The notes beneath the pieces are model-generated. The model was not told the DNA's origin and made no database searches. It worked only from the letters and a program-made list of their open reading frames with translations. The translations under genes and the position numbers were made by a program. Positions 53,601-61,871 of a stretch of DNA of 64,000 bases are shown piece by piece. How positions within the stretch are numbered: position 1 is the first letter of the stretch; every line of letters starts with the position of its first letter. Source of the DNA: Microglena sp. YARC (taxonomy: Eukaryota; Chlorophyta; Chlorophyceae; Chlamydomonadales; Chlamydomonadaceae); NCBI GenBank assembly GCA_022414725.1, contig JAJSRW010001311.1:1-64000 (forward strand). The letters are read 5' to 3'.

Positions 53601-56600
53601 GGTGAAGGGGCGTTTTGTTTGTGTTGCTATGGCTCGCTCATCGGGGCCACAACCGCTATCGTCCTTATCGTCATCGTTGCCGTAGTCCCTCACCACCGGG
53701 GGGCGTGATTGTAAGGAGGAGTTGAGGTCAGCTGGGACGATGGGGCCTGTGGGTAGAGTGTGTGTGTGGTGTTGGTGTGTGTGCGTTTGTGTGGGTAGGA
53801 GTGTGTGTGGTGGTGGTGGTGGTGGTGGTGGTGGTGTGTGTGGTGGTGGTGGTGGTGGTGTGGTGGGGGGGTGGTGGTGGTGGTGGGTGGTGGTGGGTAG
53901 GAGCGAGTGTGTGGTGGTGTGTGTGTGCGGTGGTGGTGTGTGTGTGAGCGTGTGGTGTAGGTGTCCCGCACACATACATAGTCCCTTACCACCACCACCA
54001 CTACCACTACCACTAATACCACTACCAACACCACCACTTCTACCACTACCACCACCACTACTACCACTACCACCACCACCACTACTACCACCACCACCAC
54101 CACTACTACCACCACCACCACTACACCACCACCAACTACTACCACTACCACTACTAACTACTACCACCACCACCACGCACGACTTTCCCGAGTGAAGCTG
54201 TCAATAAACCCTATGACTACTACCCACTACCACCACTACTTCCCATTACCACCACCACACACACCTTTCACTTGTGAATCGGTCTGTATGCCCTATGACT
54301 ACCACCCACTCCCACCAGCACACACGACTTTCCGGAGTGAAGTTGTCTGTACCCCCTATGACTACCACCCACTCCCACCACCACACACACCTTTCCTGCT
54401 TGAGCTGCTGTTGTGCCGGCCACTTGTCCATTACCACTACCCACCACCACCACCAAAACACACACCTTTTACTTGTAAACCACTGCTGTGACGTCCACAC
54501 GTGAATCGGTCTGTACCCCCTATGACTACTACCCACTACCTCCAGCACACACACCTTTCCTGAGTGAGCTGCTGTTGTACCGGCCACTCGTCCATTACCA
54601 CTACCCAGAACCACCACCACGACCACCTTCACACAAATATTTTATTTGTGAAGCTGTCTGTACGCCCTGTGACTACCACCCACTCCCACCACCACACACA
54701 CCTTTCCTGCTTGAGCTGCTGTTGTGCCGGCCACTTGTCCATTACCACTACCCACCACCACCACCACCACAACACACACCTTTTACTTGTAAACCACTGC
54801 TGTGACGTCCACACGTGAATCGGTCTGTATGCCCTATGACTACTGCCCACTACCACCAGCACACACACCTTTCCTGAGTGAGCTGCTGTTGTGCCGGCCA
54901 CTTGTCCATTACCACTACCCAGAACCAGCACCAGCACCACCACAACACAAATCTTTTATTTTTGAAGCTGTCTGCATGCCCTATGACAACCACCACTACC
55001 ACCACCACACACACCTTTCCTGAGTGAGCTGCTGTTGTGCCGGCCATTTGTCCATTACCACTACCCTCCACCACCACCACAACACACACCTATTACTTAT
55101 TAACCACTGTTGTGACGTCCACATGTGAATCGGTCTGTATGCCCTAAGACTACTACCCACTACCACCACTTCCCACTACCACCACCACACACCTTTTCTG
55201 AGTGAGCTGCTGTTGTGCCGGCCACTTATCAAGCTGTCAGTTTGCCCTACATGTCCATGTACCGCACTGCTAGCTGCACTGGATTGGGCTGCACTAGACT
55301 CAGGCCCCCCCCTAGGGGGGCTGTACCCAAAGGCCGGTGGGGGCAGGTGGGCAGAGCCCAGACTGTTCCTTGATTCCAGATTGCCTGAGGGCTGCGAGGT
55401 GAAGGGCCGGAGGCTTGCGTCAAAGTGCATACTGTTGTTGTGGCTGCTGTTGGATGGCCTACTGAGGGGCACCGAGCCAGAGGGCCCCCCCCCCTCTTGT
55501 CCGGGGCCCCCCGCTGACGAGGTACGAGAGTACGACCCGATGGAGGTGCTGTGTGCCAGAGTTGGGGCGCCGTTCAAAAAGGCTGGTGCAGATTCACCCC
55601 CGGAGGAGGGGGCCTGGAGGGTGTTAGCCTGGGGCGGCTGGCCGCCCCCAGGCCCGGACGGGCCGCCAGGCCCCCCCCCTGCCCCCCTGGTGGGCAGGTG
55701 TTGGGCCTGCACCCCACGTTTGATCAGTTCTATGTGAGTGAGGAGAGCGTCACGGAGGAAGATGGCGGCCTCCTGCTGCTCCACAGGCATGCTTGAGAGC
55801 CATGCTTGCCTCTCGTTATCCATGCTCTGCATGATGCCCGCGTACTCTCGGTCGGACAAGGACTGGGAGGGGAGAGTGGAGAGGGAGGGCAGGTAGGTCG
55901 GGGGGAAGGGTAGGGTGTGCGTAGGGTGAGGAGTTTGTGTGGGGTGAGAGAGGGCAGACAGGGTGAGGGGTTTGTGTGGGGTGAGTGAGAGGGCCACATA
56001 GCCACCATCTGCCCCCCCCCCCCCCCCATAAAATTCTGTGTAGGGTGATGGTAATGATAACCCCTGGTGGGGCGTGGTGTTAAGGGAACCATCGTAATGC
56101 GGGTAGAGAGCGGTCTTCTACCTCAACTGGACAAGCTACCATCGTGGTTGACAACGACCTGCAACACTAAGAGCGACCGTAGGGGGAATCGAACCCCCGA
56201 CTTTTTGTCCTCAGAGTGATTTGGTCTAACACTAAACCAATATATATCACTGAAAGGGGCTACTGCGTGGGTGAGCCTGTGCCCCTTCTAAAAACGATTT
56301 GATGCAATCATGCACATAGGCCACCAACGCCCCCCCCCCACCCCACACCCCCACCCCACACCCCCACCCACACAAACACCAATGCGGCGCACAATGCAGG
56401 AAAACCACCTAACACAAACCCCCCAAAACCACCAGCCTATTCTACCAGCACTGCCACCATCAGCACCACACACCTATGCCTCTGCTTTTACTCGATACGA
56501 TGCAAGCATGCACATAGGCCACCAACTCCCCTCCCCACCCCCAACCCTCTCACAAACCACAGTGTAGGGCGAGGGGTGAGCACGTGCAGATTAAACATGT

Positions 56601-59600
56601 CTCCATCTACCAGCACTACCAACACTAGCACCAGCATTACCACCATCAGCACCACGCACCTGAGCCTCTGGGTCCACCCCATAGGAAGCCCCAAAACTAC
56701 CCATCCTACCAGCACTACCATCATCAGCACCACCCACCTGTGCCTCTGCTTTTACACGATACAATGCAAGCATGCGCATCGAGTAAGCACGTACAAACTA
56801 AACATTTCTCCATCTACCAGCACTACCAGCACCAGCAGCACCACCAACAGCACCACGCACCTGTGCTTCTGGGTCCACCCCATAGGAAGCAACCTTGTCC
56901 TGCACCTTTGCCAGCAGCTTAGGACCAAAGCGAGCACGGGCATACTCCAACTCTTGTGTGTGGTGGGGCTCAACAGATTTGACGCTAGCACCCTGCCCCC
57001 CTTCAACCAACACCACCAGCGCCGCAAGCCCCAGCACCATCTCCATCTACCAGCACCACCAGCAGCACCACAAGCACCAGCAACACCATCTACATCTACC
57101 AGCACCAGCACCACAAGCACCAGCAACACCAGCACCACAAGCACCAGCAACACCATAACCACAAGCACCAGCAACACCAGCACTACCAGCACCAGCAACA
57201 CCATAACCACAAGCACCAGCAACACCAGCACTACCAGCACCACAAGCACCAGCAACACCATCTCCATCTACCAGCAGTACCACAATCAGCAGCAGTACTA
57301 CCACCATCAGCACCACGCACCTGAGCCTCTGGGTCCACCCCATAGGAAGCAACCTTGTCCTGCACTTGTGCCAGCAGCTTAGGACCAAAGCGAGCACGGG
57401 CATACTCCAACTCTTGTGTGTGGTGGGGCTCAACAGATCTGACCCCAGCATTGGGCGCGGGTAAGACGTGTGGATACTCACGGTGGAACTTCTCTTCATC
57501 ATCCTCTTCGTACCTGATCAACATTGTTTAGTGCGTTAGTGTTAGTTTTTCTTACACTCCCTACCGAGACCCCTTTCCCCATCTGTCACCCCAAACCCTT
57601 TCAAGGCCATTTACACAGTCCAACTCTACCGTACCGTAGCCCAGACACTCACCACCGCACGAGGGTACTACAAAGCGCGCGAGGCAGCGCGATTTCGCGC
57701 ACGCTTTTTGAGCCCCACTGCGTTTTCGCGCAGTTTTTTCACCCCCCTGTTGGGGGCACTTAAATGCATTGTCTGTGATGATTCAGAAGCCCTAAACAGT
57801 CTGAGCATGCTGCCCCCCCCCCCCCCCCCCCCCCCCCCTACACACACACACACCACAACCACAAAATCCAGCACTCACTCAAATGGATTGTCTGTGATGA
57901 TTCTGAAGTCCTCAACGGTCTGAGCAAGCTGCCCTGGGGTGAGATCAGAGACCCGGCTAAGAACAGCAGAGCGCGCCTTGCTGCACACATGAATAGGGAA
58001 AGGCTAAGTTAGTTAATATTAGTTCATTCATAAGATTAGTGAATGTTAGTTAATATTGGACGGACGAGCCGCCTCACCAGAATTTTGAATATATTTGAAA
58101 AACTAGTATTAGGGTGACACTGTACGGACGAGCCGCCTCACCAGAATTTAGAATATATTTGAAAAACTAGTATTAGGGTGACACTGTAATAATATTAGTT
58201 ATTCAAACACTTATATTAGTTGCCGTTCCTTACACATGAAGGATGGAGTTGGGTTAGGTGGGTTGCATCAGCAATGTTAGGTCAAGACGACTTGAACTTA
58301 GGGGGAGTTGAGTTGAGCCAGGTGGGTTGGGATGGAGCTGGGTCAGGTGGGCTGGGATGGGGGGTTGGCTGGGGTGAGGGCAGAGACCCGGGAAAGGACG
58401 GCAGAGCGCACTTTGCTGCACATATATGAAGGATGGAGTTGAGTCAGGTGGGTTGGGGTGAGGGGTTGGCTGGGGTGAGGTCAGAGACATGGAGAAGGAC
58501 GGCAGAAGACGCCTTGCTGCACTCAGTTGGGATGAAGTTGGGTCAGGTGGGTTGGGATGAGGAGTCAGGATAAGGAGCTAAATATCACTCCCACCCTCAC
58601 TCCTATAAGTCGTTTTGTAGCTGCAACTATATACTTATATATGTGGGAGCTAGCTATATATAGAGGTGTGCAATCACACAGCATCAGCAATCCTACCATC
58701 CATCCATCCATCCACACACCCATCCATCCATCCACACACCCATCCATCCATCCACCCATCCATCCATCCATCTATCCATCCATCCATCCATCCATCCATC
58801 CATCCACCCATCCATCCATCCATCCATCCATCCATCCATCCATCCACACACCCATCCATCCATCCACACACCCATCCATCCACCCATCCATCCATCCACC
58901 CATCCATCCATCCATCCATCCACACACCCATCCATCCACCCATCCATCCATCCATCCATCCATCCACCATCCATCCATCCATCCATCCATCCACAACCAC
59001 CATCCATCCATCTCATCCATCCACCATCCATCCACCATCACCATCCATCCATCCACACACCCATCCACCATCCATCCACATCCATCCATCTATCCATCAT
59101 ATCCATCCATCCATCACCCATCCATCACACACCCATCCATCCACCCATCCACCCACACTGTCATGTATATGATGTTAGGTCAAGACGACTTGACCTTGAA
59201 GAGCCCTTCGAATGCAACCACTTATATGTATGGAACAAGCAGTAGATATGTTGTAAATGTGGGAACTATTGAGGTAAGTGGGTATGTACTCACGCATCAC
59301 CAGGGATGTTAGGTCAGTCGACTGGAAGGGCCCTTTTGAATGCAACCACTTATATGTATGGAACAAGCAGTATATATATATATATGTGTGGAAACCGTTG
59401 ATATAAGGGGGTATGTACTCCCGCAGCATCAGGGATGTTAGGTCAGTCGACTTGAAGGGCCTTTTTAATGCAACAACTTATATGTGTATGAAAGCTGAAA
59501 GAGGCAGTTTATACACATATATATATATATAATATATATATATATATATTATATATATATATATATATATAATATAAATAAATGTGTGTAAATGCGATAA

Positions 59601-60194
59601 CTATTGATATAAGGGGGGTATGTACTCACAAGGCAATCAGCGATGTTAGGCCAAGCAACTTGAAGAACCCTTTACATGTAACTACTTATTTGTATATAAC
59701 AAAGCTGGAAGAAGCAGTATATATTATATATGTACATGTACAAATATGTATATATGTAAATGTACTTATAATATATATGTAAATGTACATTTATATATAT
59801 ATATATATATGTAAATGTAATAACTATTGATATAAGGGGGGGGGGGGGGGGGGGGGGGTACTCATGCAGCATCAGCGATGTTAGGCCAAGCAACTTGAAG
59901 AACCCTTTACATGTAACTACTTATATAGTTATATGTGTATATTACAAGCTGGAAGAAGCAGTATATATATACAAATATAAATGTGGGAACTAGTGATATA
60001 CATATGTATGCACTCACGCAGCATCAGCGATGTTAGGTCAGTCGATTTGAAGAGCCCTTTACATGTAATTACTTATATAGTTATATGTGTATATAAAAAG
60101 TTCAAAGAAGCAGTATATATATATATAGAGTTCAAAGAAGCAGTATATATACATATATATATATAAAGAGTTATATAAAGAGTTCAAAGAGCAG

Positions 60195-60228
<34 letters not shown>

Positions 60229-61871
60229 ATATATACATATGTGAATGTGGGGAACTAGTAATATACATATGTAAGCACTCGCGCAGCATCAGCGATGTTA
60301 GGCCGAGCAACTTGAAGAGCCTTTACATGTAGCTACTTAATATAGTTTATGTGTATATTACAAGCTGGAAGAAAGCAGTATATATCTATATATTTCTAAT
60401 ACTTAAATGTAGGAACTAGTGATATACATATGTATGCACTCACGCAGCATCAGCGATGTTAGGTCAGTCGATTTGAAGAGCCATTTACATGTAACTATTT
60501 ATATAGTTATATGCGTATATTACAAGCTGAAAGAAGCAGTATATATCTATATATTTTTAAGATTTAAATGTGGGAACTAGTGATATACATATGTATGCAC
60601 TCACGCAGCATCAGCGATGTTAGGTCGAGTCGACTTGAAGGGCGCTGGAGTGACCCCAGGCATACCACTGTTGTACTCAGCCGCCGTAAACGCAACCGGC
60701 AAGGGACTTGCCTGTGGAGGGACAAGGGTGGGTTGGGTTGGGTTGGGGTTGGGTTGGGTTGGCATGCCGACACGGGAGCTTGCCTGTGAAGGGGACAATG
60801 TTGGGTTGGGTTGGGTTGGGTTAGGTTGGGTTGGGTTGACATGCGGACACGGGAGCTTGCCTGTGAAGGGGACAATGTTGGGGTTGGGTTGGGTTGGCAT
60901 GCCGACGAGGGAGCTTGCCCTGTGAAAGGGGACAAGGTTGGGTCGGGTTGGGTCGGGTATTACCGGGTCGAGTTGGATTCAAGCTTTGCATGGTTTGGGT
61001 TGAGTAGCGTTGACTTGGCATTCCGGCGAGGGACCTTGCCTGTGGAGGGTTCAAGATTGGGTTAGGTTGGGTTGGGTTGGGTTAGGTCGGGTTTTGCAGT
61101 TTGGGCACGGTTTGGGTTGAGTAGATTGACTTCGCATTCCGATGAGGGACCTTGCCTGTGGAGGGCACAAGGTTGGGTTGGGTTGGGTTGGGATAGGTTG
61201 AGTTGGGTTGAGTAGGGTTGGGTCGGGTTCCGCAGTTTGGGCATGGTTTATGCTTAGTAGGTTGACTCTGGATACTGCTTAAGGAGCTGGTGTAAGCAGT
61301 ATAGCAGTGGGGTCTTAGCTACTTTGAGGGCGGTAAATACACACAAACCCTGGTGGTGGGCCCCCCTGCTGCTGGTGTTGCTGTTAACCCACTAATTGAG
61401 TCAGTGGGCCTGAATTGTTTCAATCATACCAAACATTGGTGTGGCAATGGTGTGAGTTCTTACATTGGTGGTGATGCTGCCTGCTGCTGGTGTTGCTGCT
61501 GGCCCACTACCTTCGACAGTGGCCCTGAATTGTTTCAATAATGCGAGCATTGGTGCGGCAATGGTGTGAGGTCTGACGTTGGTGGTGAGGCTGATGGTTT
61601 TGCTGTTGGCCCACTACTTGAGACAGTGCTCCCGAATTGTTTTAATAATACCAAACATTGGTGCGGCCAATGTGTGAGGCGTACCTTCGTGGTGCACCTG
61701 CTGGTGTTGGCCTGCTACTTGAGACAGCGGTCCCTAATTGATCGAATAAATAAATACACATTGGTGCGGCAATGGTGTGAGGTCGTACCTTAGTGGTGAG
61801 GCTGCCTGCTGCTGCTGGCCCGCTACTTGAGACAGCGGCCCCGAAATAGACGCATGAGGGTGGGGGGGGCC
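41310..61871 (-). CDS. Unrecognised low-complexity protein, 10 exons resolved, 5' end missing (at least 704 aa)
   Basis: Ten exons (A-K below; no H) join with agreeing phases and AG/GT sites: 61789-61871, 60605-60711, 57879-57980, 57321-57513, 55193-55862, 53213-53524, 51084-51338, 48062-48163, 44706-44848 and 41310-41456. The first half is compact and charged, probably helical: [20 protein letters not shown], then [14 protein letters not shown], then [20 protein letters not shown], then [20 protein letters not shown]. The rest is disordered-looking: Gly/Pro/Ser-rich in exon E, acidic ([10 protein letters not shown]) with a polyglutamine run in exon F, Ser/Ala/Gln-rich in exons G-J, and a C-terminus ending [12 protein letters not shown]. 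There is no signal peptide or membrane segment in the resolved part. I do not recognise the family; an intracellular adaptor or scaffold would fit the composition, but this is inference. The exon F 3' end is the least certain junction. Confidence 0.75.
41457..41660 (-). repeat. Copy of acceptor plus exon-K 5' edge
   Basis: On the minus strand TTCTCAG|GACACCATGG and about 60 bp more (about 41520-41590) repeat the start of exon K with a one-base frame difference. A single copy. Confidence 0.8.
41685..42030. other. AT-rich hairpin-prone stretch and a short GC-rich insert, no gene
   Basis: 41700-41830 is nearly pure A/T with ATTTAAAT-type self-complementary runs. 41925-42020 is a GC-rich piece (CGGTCGG repeats, GGGGGCTCCCGCCCCCTTGA). 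Confidence 0.6.
42030..43475. repeat. 50-bp minisatellite, about 29 copies
   Basis: Unit GTGAATTCAAGCAAAGAAGC-AATAAAGCAGGGAATTCAAC-TTATAAAACA. Two subtypes are intermixed: TAAAACAGTGAATTC and TAAACCTGTAAATTC. The second is confined to the left half, so the array shows local homogenisation. Contains no exon edge. Lies in gene 2 intron J-K. Confidence 0.95.
43493..43690. mobile_element. MITE family 1, copy 4 (intact)
   Basis: 198 bp, TAGGGAACGGCAA to TTGCCGACCCCTA, with dense ATCATATGAT palindromes. Flanked by CACATGTA on both sides (43485-43492 and 43691-43698), a perfect 8-bp duplication. Ends of the TAGGG...GGC type and 8-bp duplications fit hAT. Confidence 0.93.
43691..44545. repeat. Tandem array of ACTTCTAGCCAT(T/G) modules
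   Basis: Short modules (TTCTAGCCATTCATGTAC, TTCTAGCCATTCTGTAC, TTCTAGCCATGTATGATGTATGTAATAC) in a higher-order period of about 170-180 bp. No splice-edge content. Confidence 0.92.
44706..44848 (-). CDS. Gene 2 exon J
   Basis: Two bases plus 47 codons between ACTTGCAG|GTGCCTGGGG and CTGGAG|GTAGGTTG. Encodes [17 protein letters not shown] and a Ser/Asn-rich stretch ending GGNEDLE. Phase 1 in, phase 0 out. Confidence 0.8.
44849..45560 (-). repeat. Five copies of acceptor plus exon-J 5' edge
   Basis: Units of about 126-150 bp each contain TTGCAG|GTGCCTGGGGTAGTCCCAG, i.e. the branch/acceptor region and the first 30 or so bases of exon J. The rest of each unit is (CCACCACC)-type repeat and CTATCCATTATTCTGGCTA. 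The copy near 45400 carries an insertion at the acceptor. Confidence 0.92.
45600..46650 (-). repeat. About a dozen copies of exon-I 3' edge plus donor, with poly-C/poly-G runs
   Basis: Each unit (plus strand AGCCCACCTT(T)GT(G)C(G)CTGCAGCTG(G)TC/TTGG) is the complement of the exon-I end GCTGCAGCGCACAAAG followed by donor GTGGGCT. Units are separated by runs of 7-30 C. Copies vary by substitutions and single-base indels. Confidence 0.9.
46651..46753 (-). pseudogene. Frameshifted duplicate of exon I (I')
   Basis: 103 bp with acceptor CTGCAG|TCTGAAGG and donor ACAAAG|GTGGGC, closely matching exon I at 48062-48163. Three single-base indels leave no frame that agrees with the phases of exons G and J. 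Either a decayed duplicate or the same locus assembled with errors. Confidence 0.7.
47039..47250 (-). mobile_element. tRNA-derived SINE, copy 1
   Basis: On the minus strand the head has a perfect A box (TGGTCTAGTGG) and B box (GGTTCGATTCC), pol III promoter elements, with GGTC/GACC and GGGGG/CCCCC stems like a tRNA D arm and T arm. The anticodon loop is abnormal and there is no acceptor stem. The head is followed by a body of about 130 bp ending CCAGGCGTTATCATTGCCTTTTT. A second body end lies beside it at 46927-47036. Confidence 0.82.
47370..47600 (-). repeat. Two further copies of acceptor plus exon-I 5' edge
   Basis: CTGCAG(A/T)GCTGAAG with CAGAACTGA(A/G)TC occurs near 47345-47382 and 47542-47575, separated by GT/G tracts. 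The same pair recurs at about 48760-48795 and 48945-48980 in the second half of the duplication. Confidence 0.8.
47690..47805. repeat. (GTAT)n microsatellite
   Basis: About 110 bp of GTAT with some GTAC units. A sister tract lies at 49100-49222. Confidence 0.97.
48062..48163 (-). CDS. Gene 2 exon I
   Basis: 102 bp between CTGCAG|TGCTGAAGG and CACAAAG|GTGCGG. Two bases, 33 codons ([13 protein letters not shown] then [16 protein letters not shown]) and one base. This phase fits exon G upstream and exon J downstream exactly, which is why this copy rather than 46651-46753 is chosen. Confidence 0.72.
48462..48670 (-). mobile_element. tRNA-derived SINE, copy 2
   Basis: Same A and B boxes and body as copy 1; it arose with the 1.4-kb duplication rather than by separate insertion, since flanking sequence is shared on both sides. 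Confidence 0.82.
49316..49620. other. C-rich intronic sequence, no gene
   Basis: A poly-C run followed by CCC/CAC-rich sequence with many CTCTCC and CACACAC words. Nothing coding supported. Confidence 0.6.
49621..50600 (-). mobile_element. Probable transposon-derived coding fragment (possibly Helitron-like)
   Basis: About 1 kb of non-repetitive sequence in the G-I intron. The minus frame 49850-50344 encodes charged modules ([50 protein letters not shown]) with a repeated R..A..S.EE..A pattern, then a less charged part. Such Arg/Ala/Glu repeats precede the helicase-like region in many Helitron proteins, but no Rep or helicase motif is present and the ends are not identified. The flank at 50500-50660 is also non-repetitive. 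It could alternatively be an unrecognised exon of gene 2. Confidence 0.35.
50690..51083 (-). repeat. Two copies of exon-G 3' edge plus donor
   Basis: AACATCCAATCCGCTGCACC-AGCTCAAG|GTAGGTTGTGTTGTAGAA (minus) recurs at about 50735-50790 and 50865-50915, each followed by an R2-like GTCCAGGGG(T/A)AGGCCAAATA piece. 50986-51012 is an AT microsatellite. Confidence 0.88.
51084..51338 (-). CDS. Gene 2 exon G
   Basis: 255 bp between CCTGCAG|GCCAGTCG and GCTCAAG|GTAGGTTG. Encodes [38 protein letters not shown] and [20 protein letters not shown]. Phase 1 in and out. Confidence 0.82.
51339..52320 (-). repeat. About seven copies of acceptor plus exon-G 5' edge
   Basis: A unit of about 110 bp contains (C/T)GCAG|GCCAGTCGCTGGGCAAGTCT-ATCAACTG, the acceptor and start of exon G, near 51450, 51560, 51670, 51775, 51985, 52085 and 52300. 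Some copies carry Y or K changes and one lacks the GGGCAAG. Confidence 0.92.
52340..53212 (-). repeat. Copies of exon-F 3' region (polyglutamine to donor)
   Basis: Minus-strand units repeat CAGCAGCAGCAAATGGGCC-AACC(T/A)GTGC(G/T)(C/T)(G/A)TGATGCAG near 52345, 52495-52545, 52640-52715 and 53040-53115. The longest (52990-53115) also repeats the ISGGG...NLGGSGG end. Separated by C-rich sequence. Confidence 0.82.
53213..53524 (-). CDS. Gene 2 exon F
   Basis: Acceptor CCCACAG|GCCTTATTG; encodes [20 protein letters not shown], the acidic [13 protein letters not shown] and [15 protein letters not shown] runs, [20 protein letters not shown] and a Gly-rich end. The donor CTTG|GTGGGT gives phase 1, matching exon G. 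An alternative phase-1 donor is CACAGTG|GTGGTGG upstream, which would shorten the exon by the Gly-rich end. Confidence 0.65.
53525..53990 (-). repeat. Copy of acceptor plus exon-F 5' edge, and GGT/GTGT tracts
   Basis: 53635-53755 repeats about 115 bp of exon-F start ([29 protein letters not shown]) behind CCCACAG. The remainder is GTGT and GGTGGT microsatellite. Confidence 0.88.
53991..55192 (-). repeat. ACC tract, then about ten copies of exon-E 3' edge plus donor
   Basis: 53990-54180 is ACC/ACT microsatellite. From 54180 to 55130 units of about 75-95 bp contain, on the minus strand, GGCACAACAGCAGCTCACTC-AGGAAAG|GTGTGTGTGGTGG, the end of exon E with its donor. Some units instead have a diverged CAGCAGTGGTTTACAAGTAAAAG|GTGTGTG. 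The two kinds alternate, giving a higher-order period of about 310 bp (54390-54700 and 54702-55012). Confidence 0.9.
55193..55862 (-). CDS. Gene 2 exon E (largest exon)
   Basis: 670 bp between CCTCCCAG|TCCTTGTCC and AGAAAAG|GTGTGTGG. It begins [40 protein letters not shown] and [10 protein letters not shown], a probable helical segment, and then becomes Gly/Pro/Ser-rich ([40 protein letters not shown]). Phase 0 in, phase 1 out. It has no internal stop on the minus strand across the full length. Confidence 0.85.
55863..56049. other. Intronic CCCCACACAAAC-type repeats, no gene
   Basis: Short imperfect repeats of GGGGTGAGAGAGGGCAGACAGG followed by a poly-C run; this is the acceptor side of the D-E intron. 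Confidence 0.6.
56050..56262 (-). mobile_element. tRNA-derived SINE, copy 3 (diverged)
   Basis: Same body as copies 1 and 2, an intact B box (GGTTCGATTCC) and a mutated A box (TGGTTTAGTGTTAG). Independent insertion in the D-E intron, since the flanks differ from the other copies. Confidence 0.8.
56300..57320 (-). repeat. Copies of exon-D 3' edge plus donor, and CAC/CAGCAC repeats
   Basis: 56862-56990 repeats most of the second half of exon D ([39 protein letters not shown]) and its donor CAG|GTGCGTGG, with a few substitutions. 56655-56695 repeats only the last 25 bp or so plus donor. 57030-57290 is AGCACCACCAGCAAC microsatellite. Confidence 0.9.
57321..57513 (-). CDS. Gene 2 exon D
   Basis: 193 bp between TTGATCAG|GTACGAAGAG and GCTCAG|GTGCGTGG. 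Encodes [20 protein letters not shown], then [20 protein letters not shown] and [12 protein letters not shown]. Its single leading base completes the Glu codon from exon C. Phase 0 out, matching exon E. Confidence 0.85.
57514..57878 (-). repeat. Intron C-D with one exon-C 3' copy and a truncated MITE
   Basis: 57770-57815 repeats the last third of exon C (complement of CAGACNNTNNAGGNNTTCNGAATCATC). Directly beside it, 57663-57769 is a truncated family-2 MITE. A poly-C run (57813-57838) and CA repeat separate it from exon C. Confidence 0.78.
57663..57769. mobile_element. MITE family 2, copy 3 (truncated)
   Basis: Starts GAGGGTACTACAAAGCGCGCG and keeps the GCTTTTTGAGCCCCACTGCG and GTTTTTTCACCCCCCTGT... 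core, but has lost the half with the ACCAAATTGG motif and the far inverted end. Confidence 0.75.
57879..57980 (-). CDS. Gene 2 exon C
   Basis: 102 bp between TGTGCAG|CAAGGCG and CATTTGA|GTGAGTG. One base, 33 codons ([33 protein letters not shown]) and two bases; phases agree with exons B and D. Confidence 0.83.
57981..58540 (-). repeat. Copies of acceptor plus exon-C 5' edge, and small tandems
   Basis: 58380-58425 and 58480-58530 repeat GCAGCAA(G/A)G(C/T)G(C/T)... with TCTCTG(A/C)CCTCACCCCAG, the acceptor and start of exon C. 58056-58190 is a tandem pair of GGACGAGCCGCCTCACCAGA... units of about 75 bp. Confidence 0.85.
58541..60604 (-). repeat. About nine copies of exon-B 3' edge plus donor, with (CATC)n and AT tracts
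   Basis: Units contain, on the minus strand, AAGTCGA(C/T)(T)GACCTAACAT-CGCTGATGCTGCGTGAGT, i.e. the last 30 or so bases of exon B and its GC|GTGAGT donor. Copies lie near 58270, 59175, 59310, 59435, 59650, 59875, 60025, 60290 and 60450. 58690-59160 is a (CATC)n tract that translates as Ile-His-Pro-Ser. AT dinucleotide tracts sit inside the units (59515-59580, 60110-60240). Confidence 0.92.
60605..60711 (-). CDS. Gene 2 exon B
   Basis: 107 bp between CTCCACAG|GCAAGTCCC and GATGCTGC|GTGAGTG. Encodes [20 protein letters not shown] then [14 protein letters not shown]. Chosen frame is the one that continues into exon C. Confidence 0.78.
60712..61260 (-). repeat. About six copies of acceptor plus exon-B 5' edge, and (TTGGG)n
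   Basis: Units repeat (C)C(T/A)TC(C)ACAG|GCAAG(C/G)(T)CCC with variable following bases near 60780, 60860, 60915, 61040 and 61155, embedded in GGGTTGGGTTGG pentanucleotide tracts. Confidence 0.88.
61300..61788 (-). repeat. Four to five copies of exon-A 3' edge plus donor
   Basis: Units of about 105 bp contain GGGCC...CTGTCTCAAGTAG(C/T)GGGCCA with GCAGC(A)GGCAGCCTCACCAC(C/T)AA(G), followed by GTACGACCTCACACCATTGC. Starts near 61370, 61490, 61585 and 61690. Confidence 0.88.
61789..61871 (-). CDS. Gene 2 exon A (most 5' exon resolved)
   Basis: 83 bp between TTTGTCCAG|GGCCCCCC and CACTAAG|GTACGACC. In the frame that continues into exon B it reads [20 protein letters not shown] then AGSLTTK. It needs phase 1 from an upstream exon. 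The other open frame (ending [10 protein letters not shown]) does not continue into exon B. Confidence 0.65.

Noticed and set aside
58666..59172. 168-251 aa Ile-His-Pro-Ser protein
   Set aside because: Translation of the (CATC)n microsatellite.
61789..61871. Alternative frame of exon A ending [10 protein letters not shown]
   Set aside because: Attractive composition, but its phase forces a frame in exon B that does not continue into exon C.
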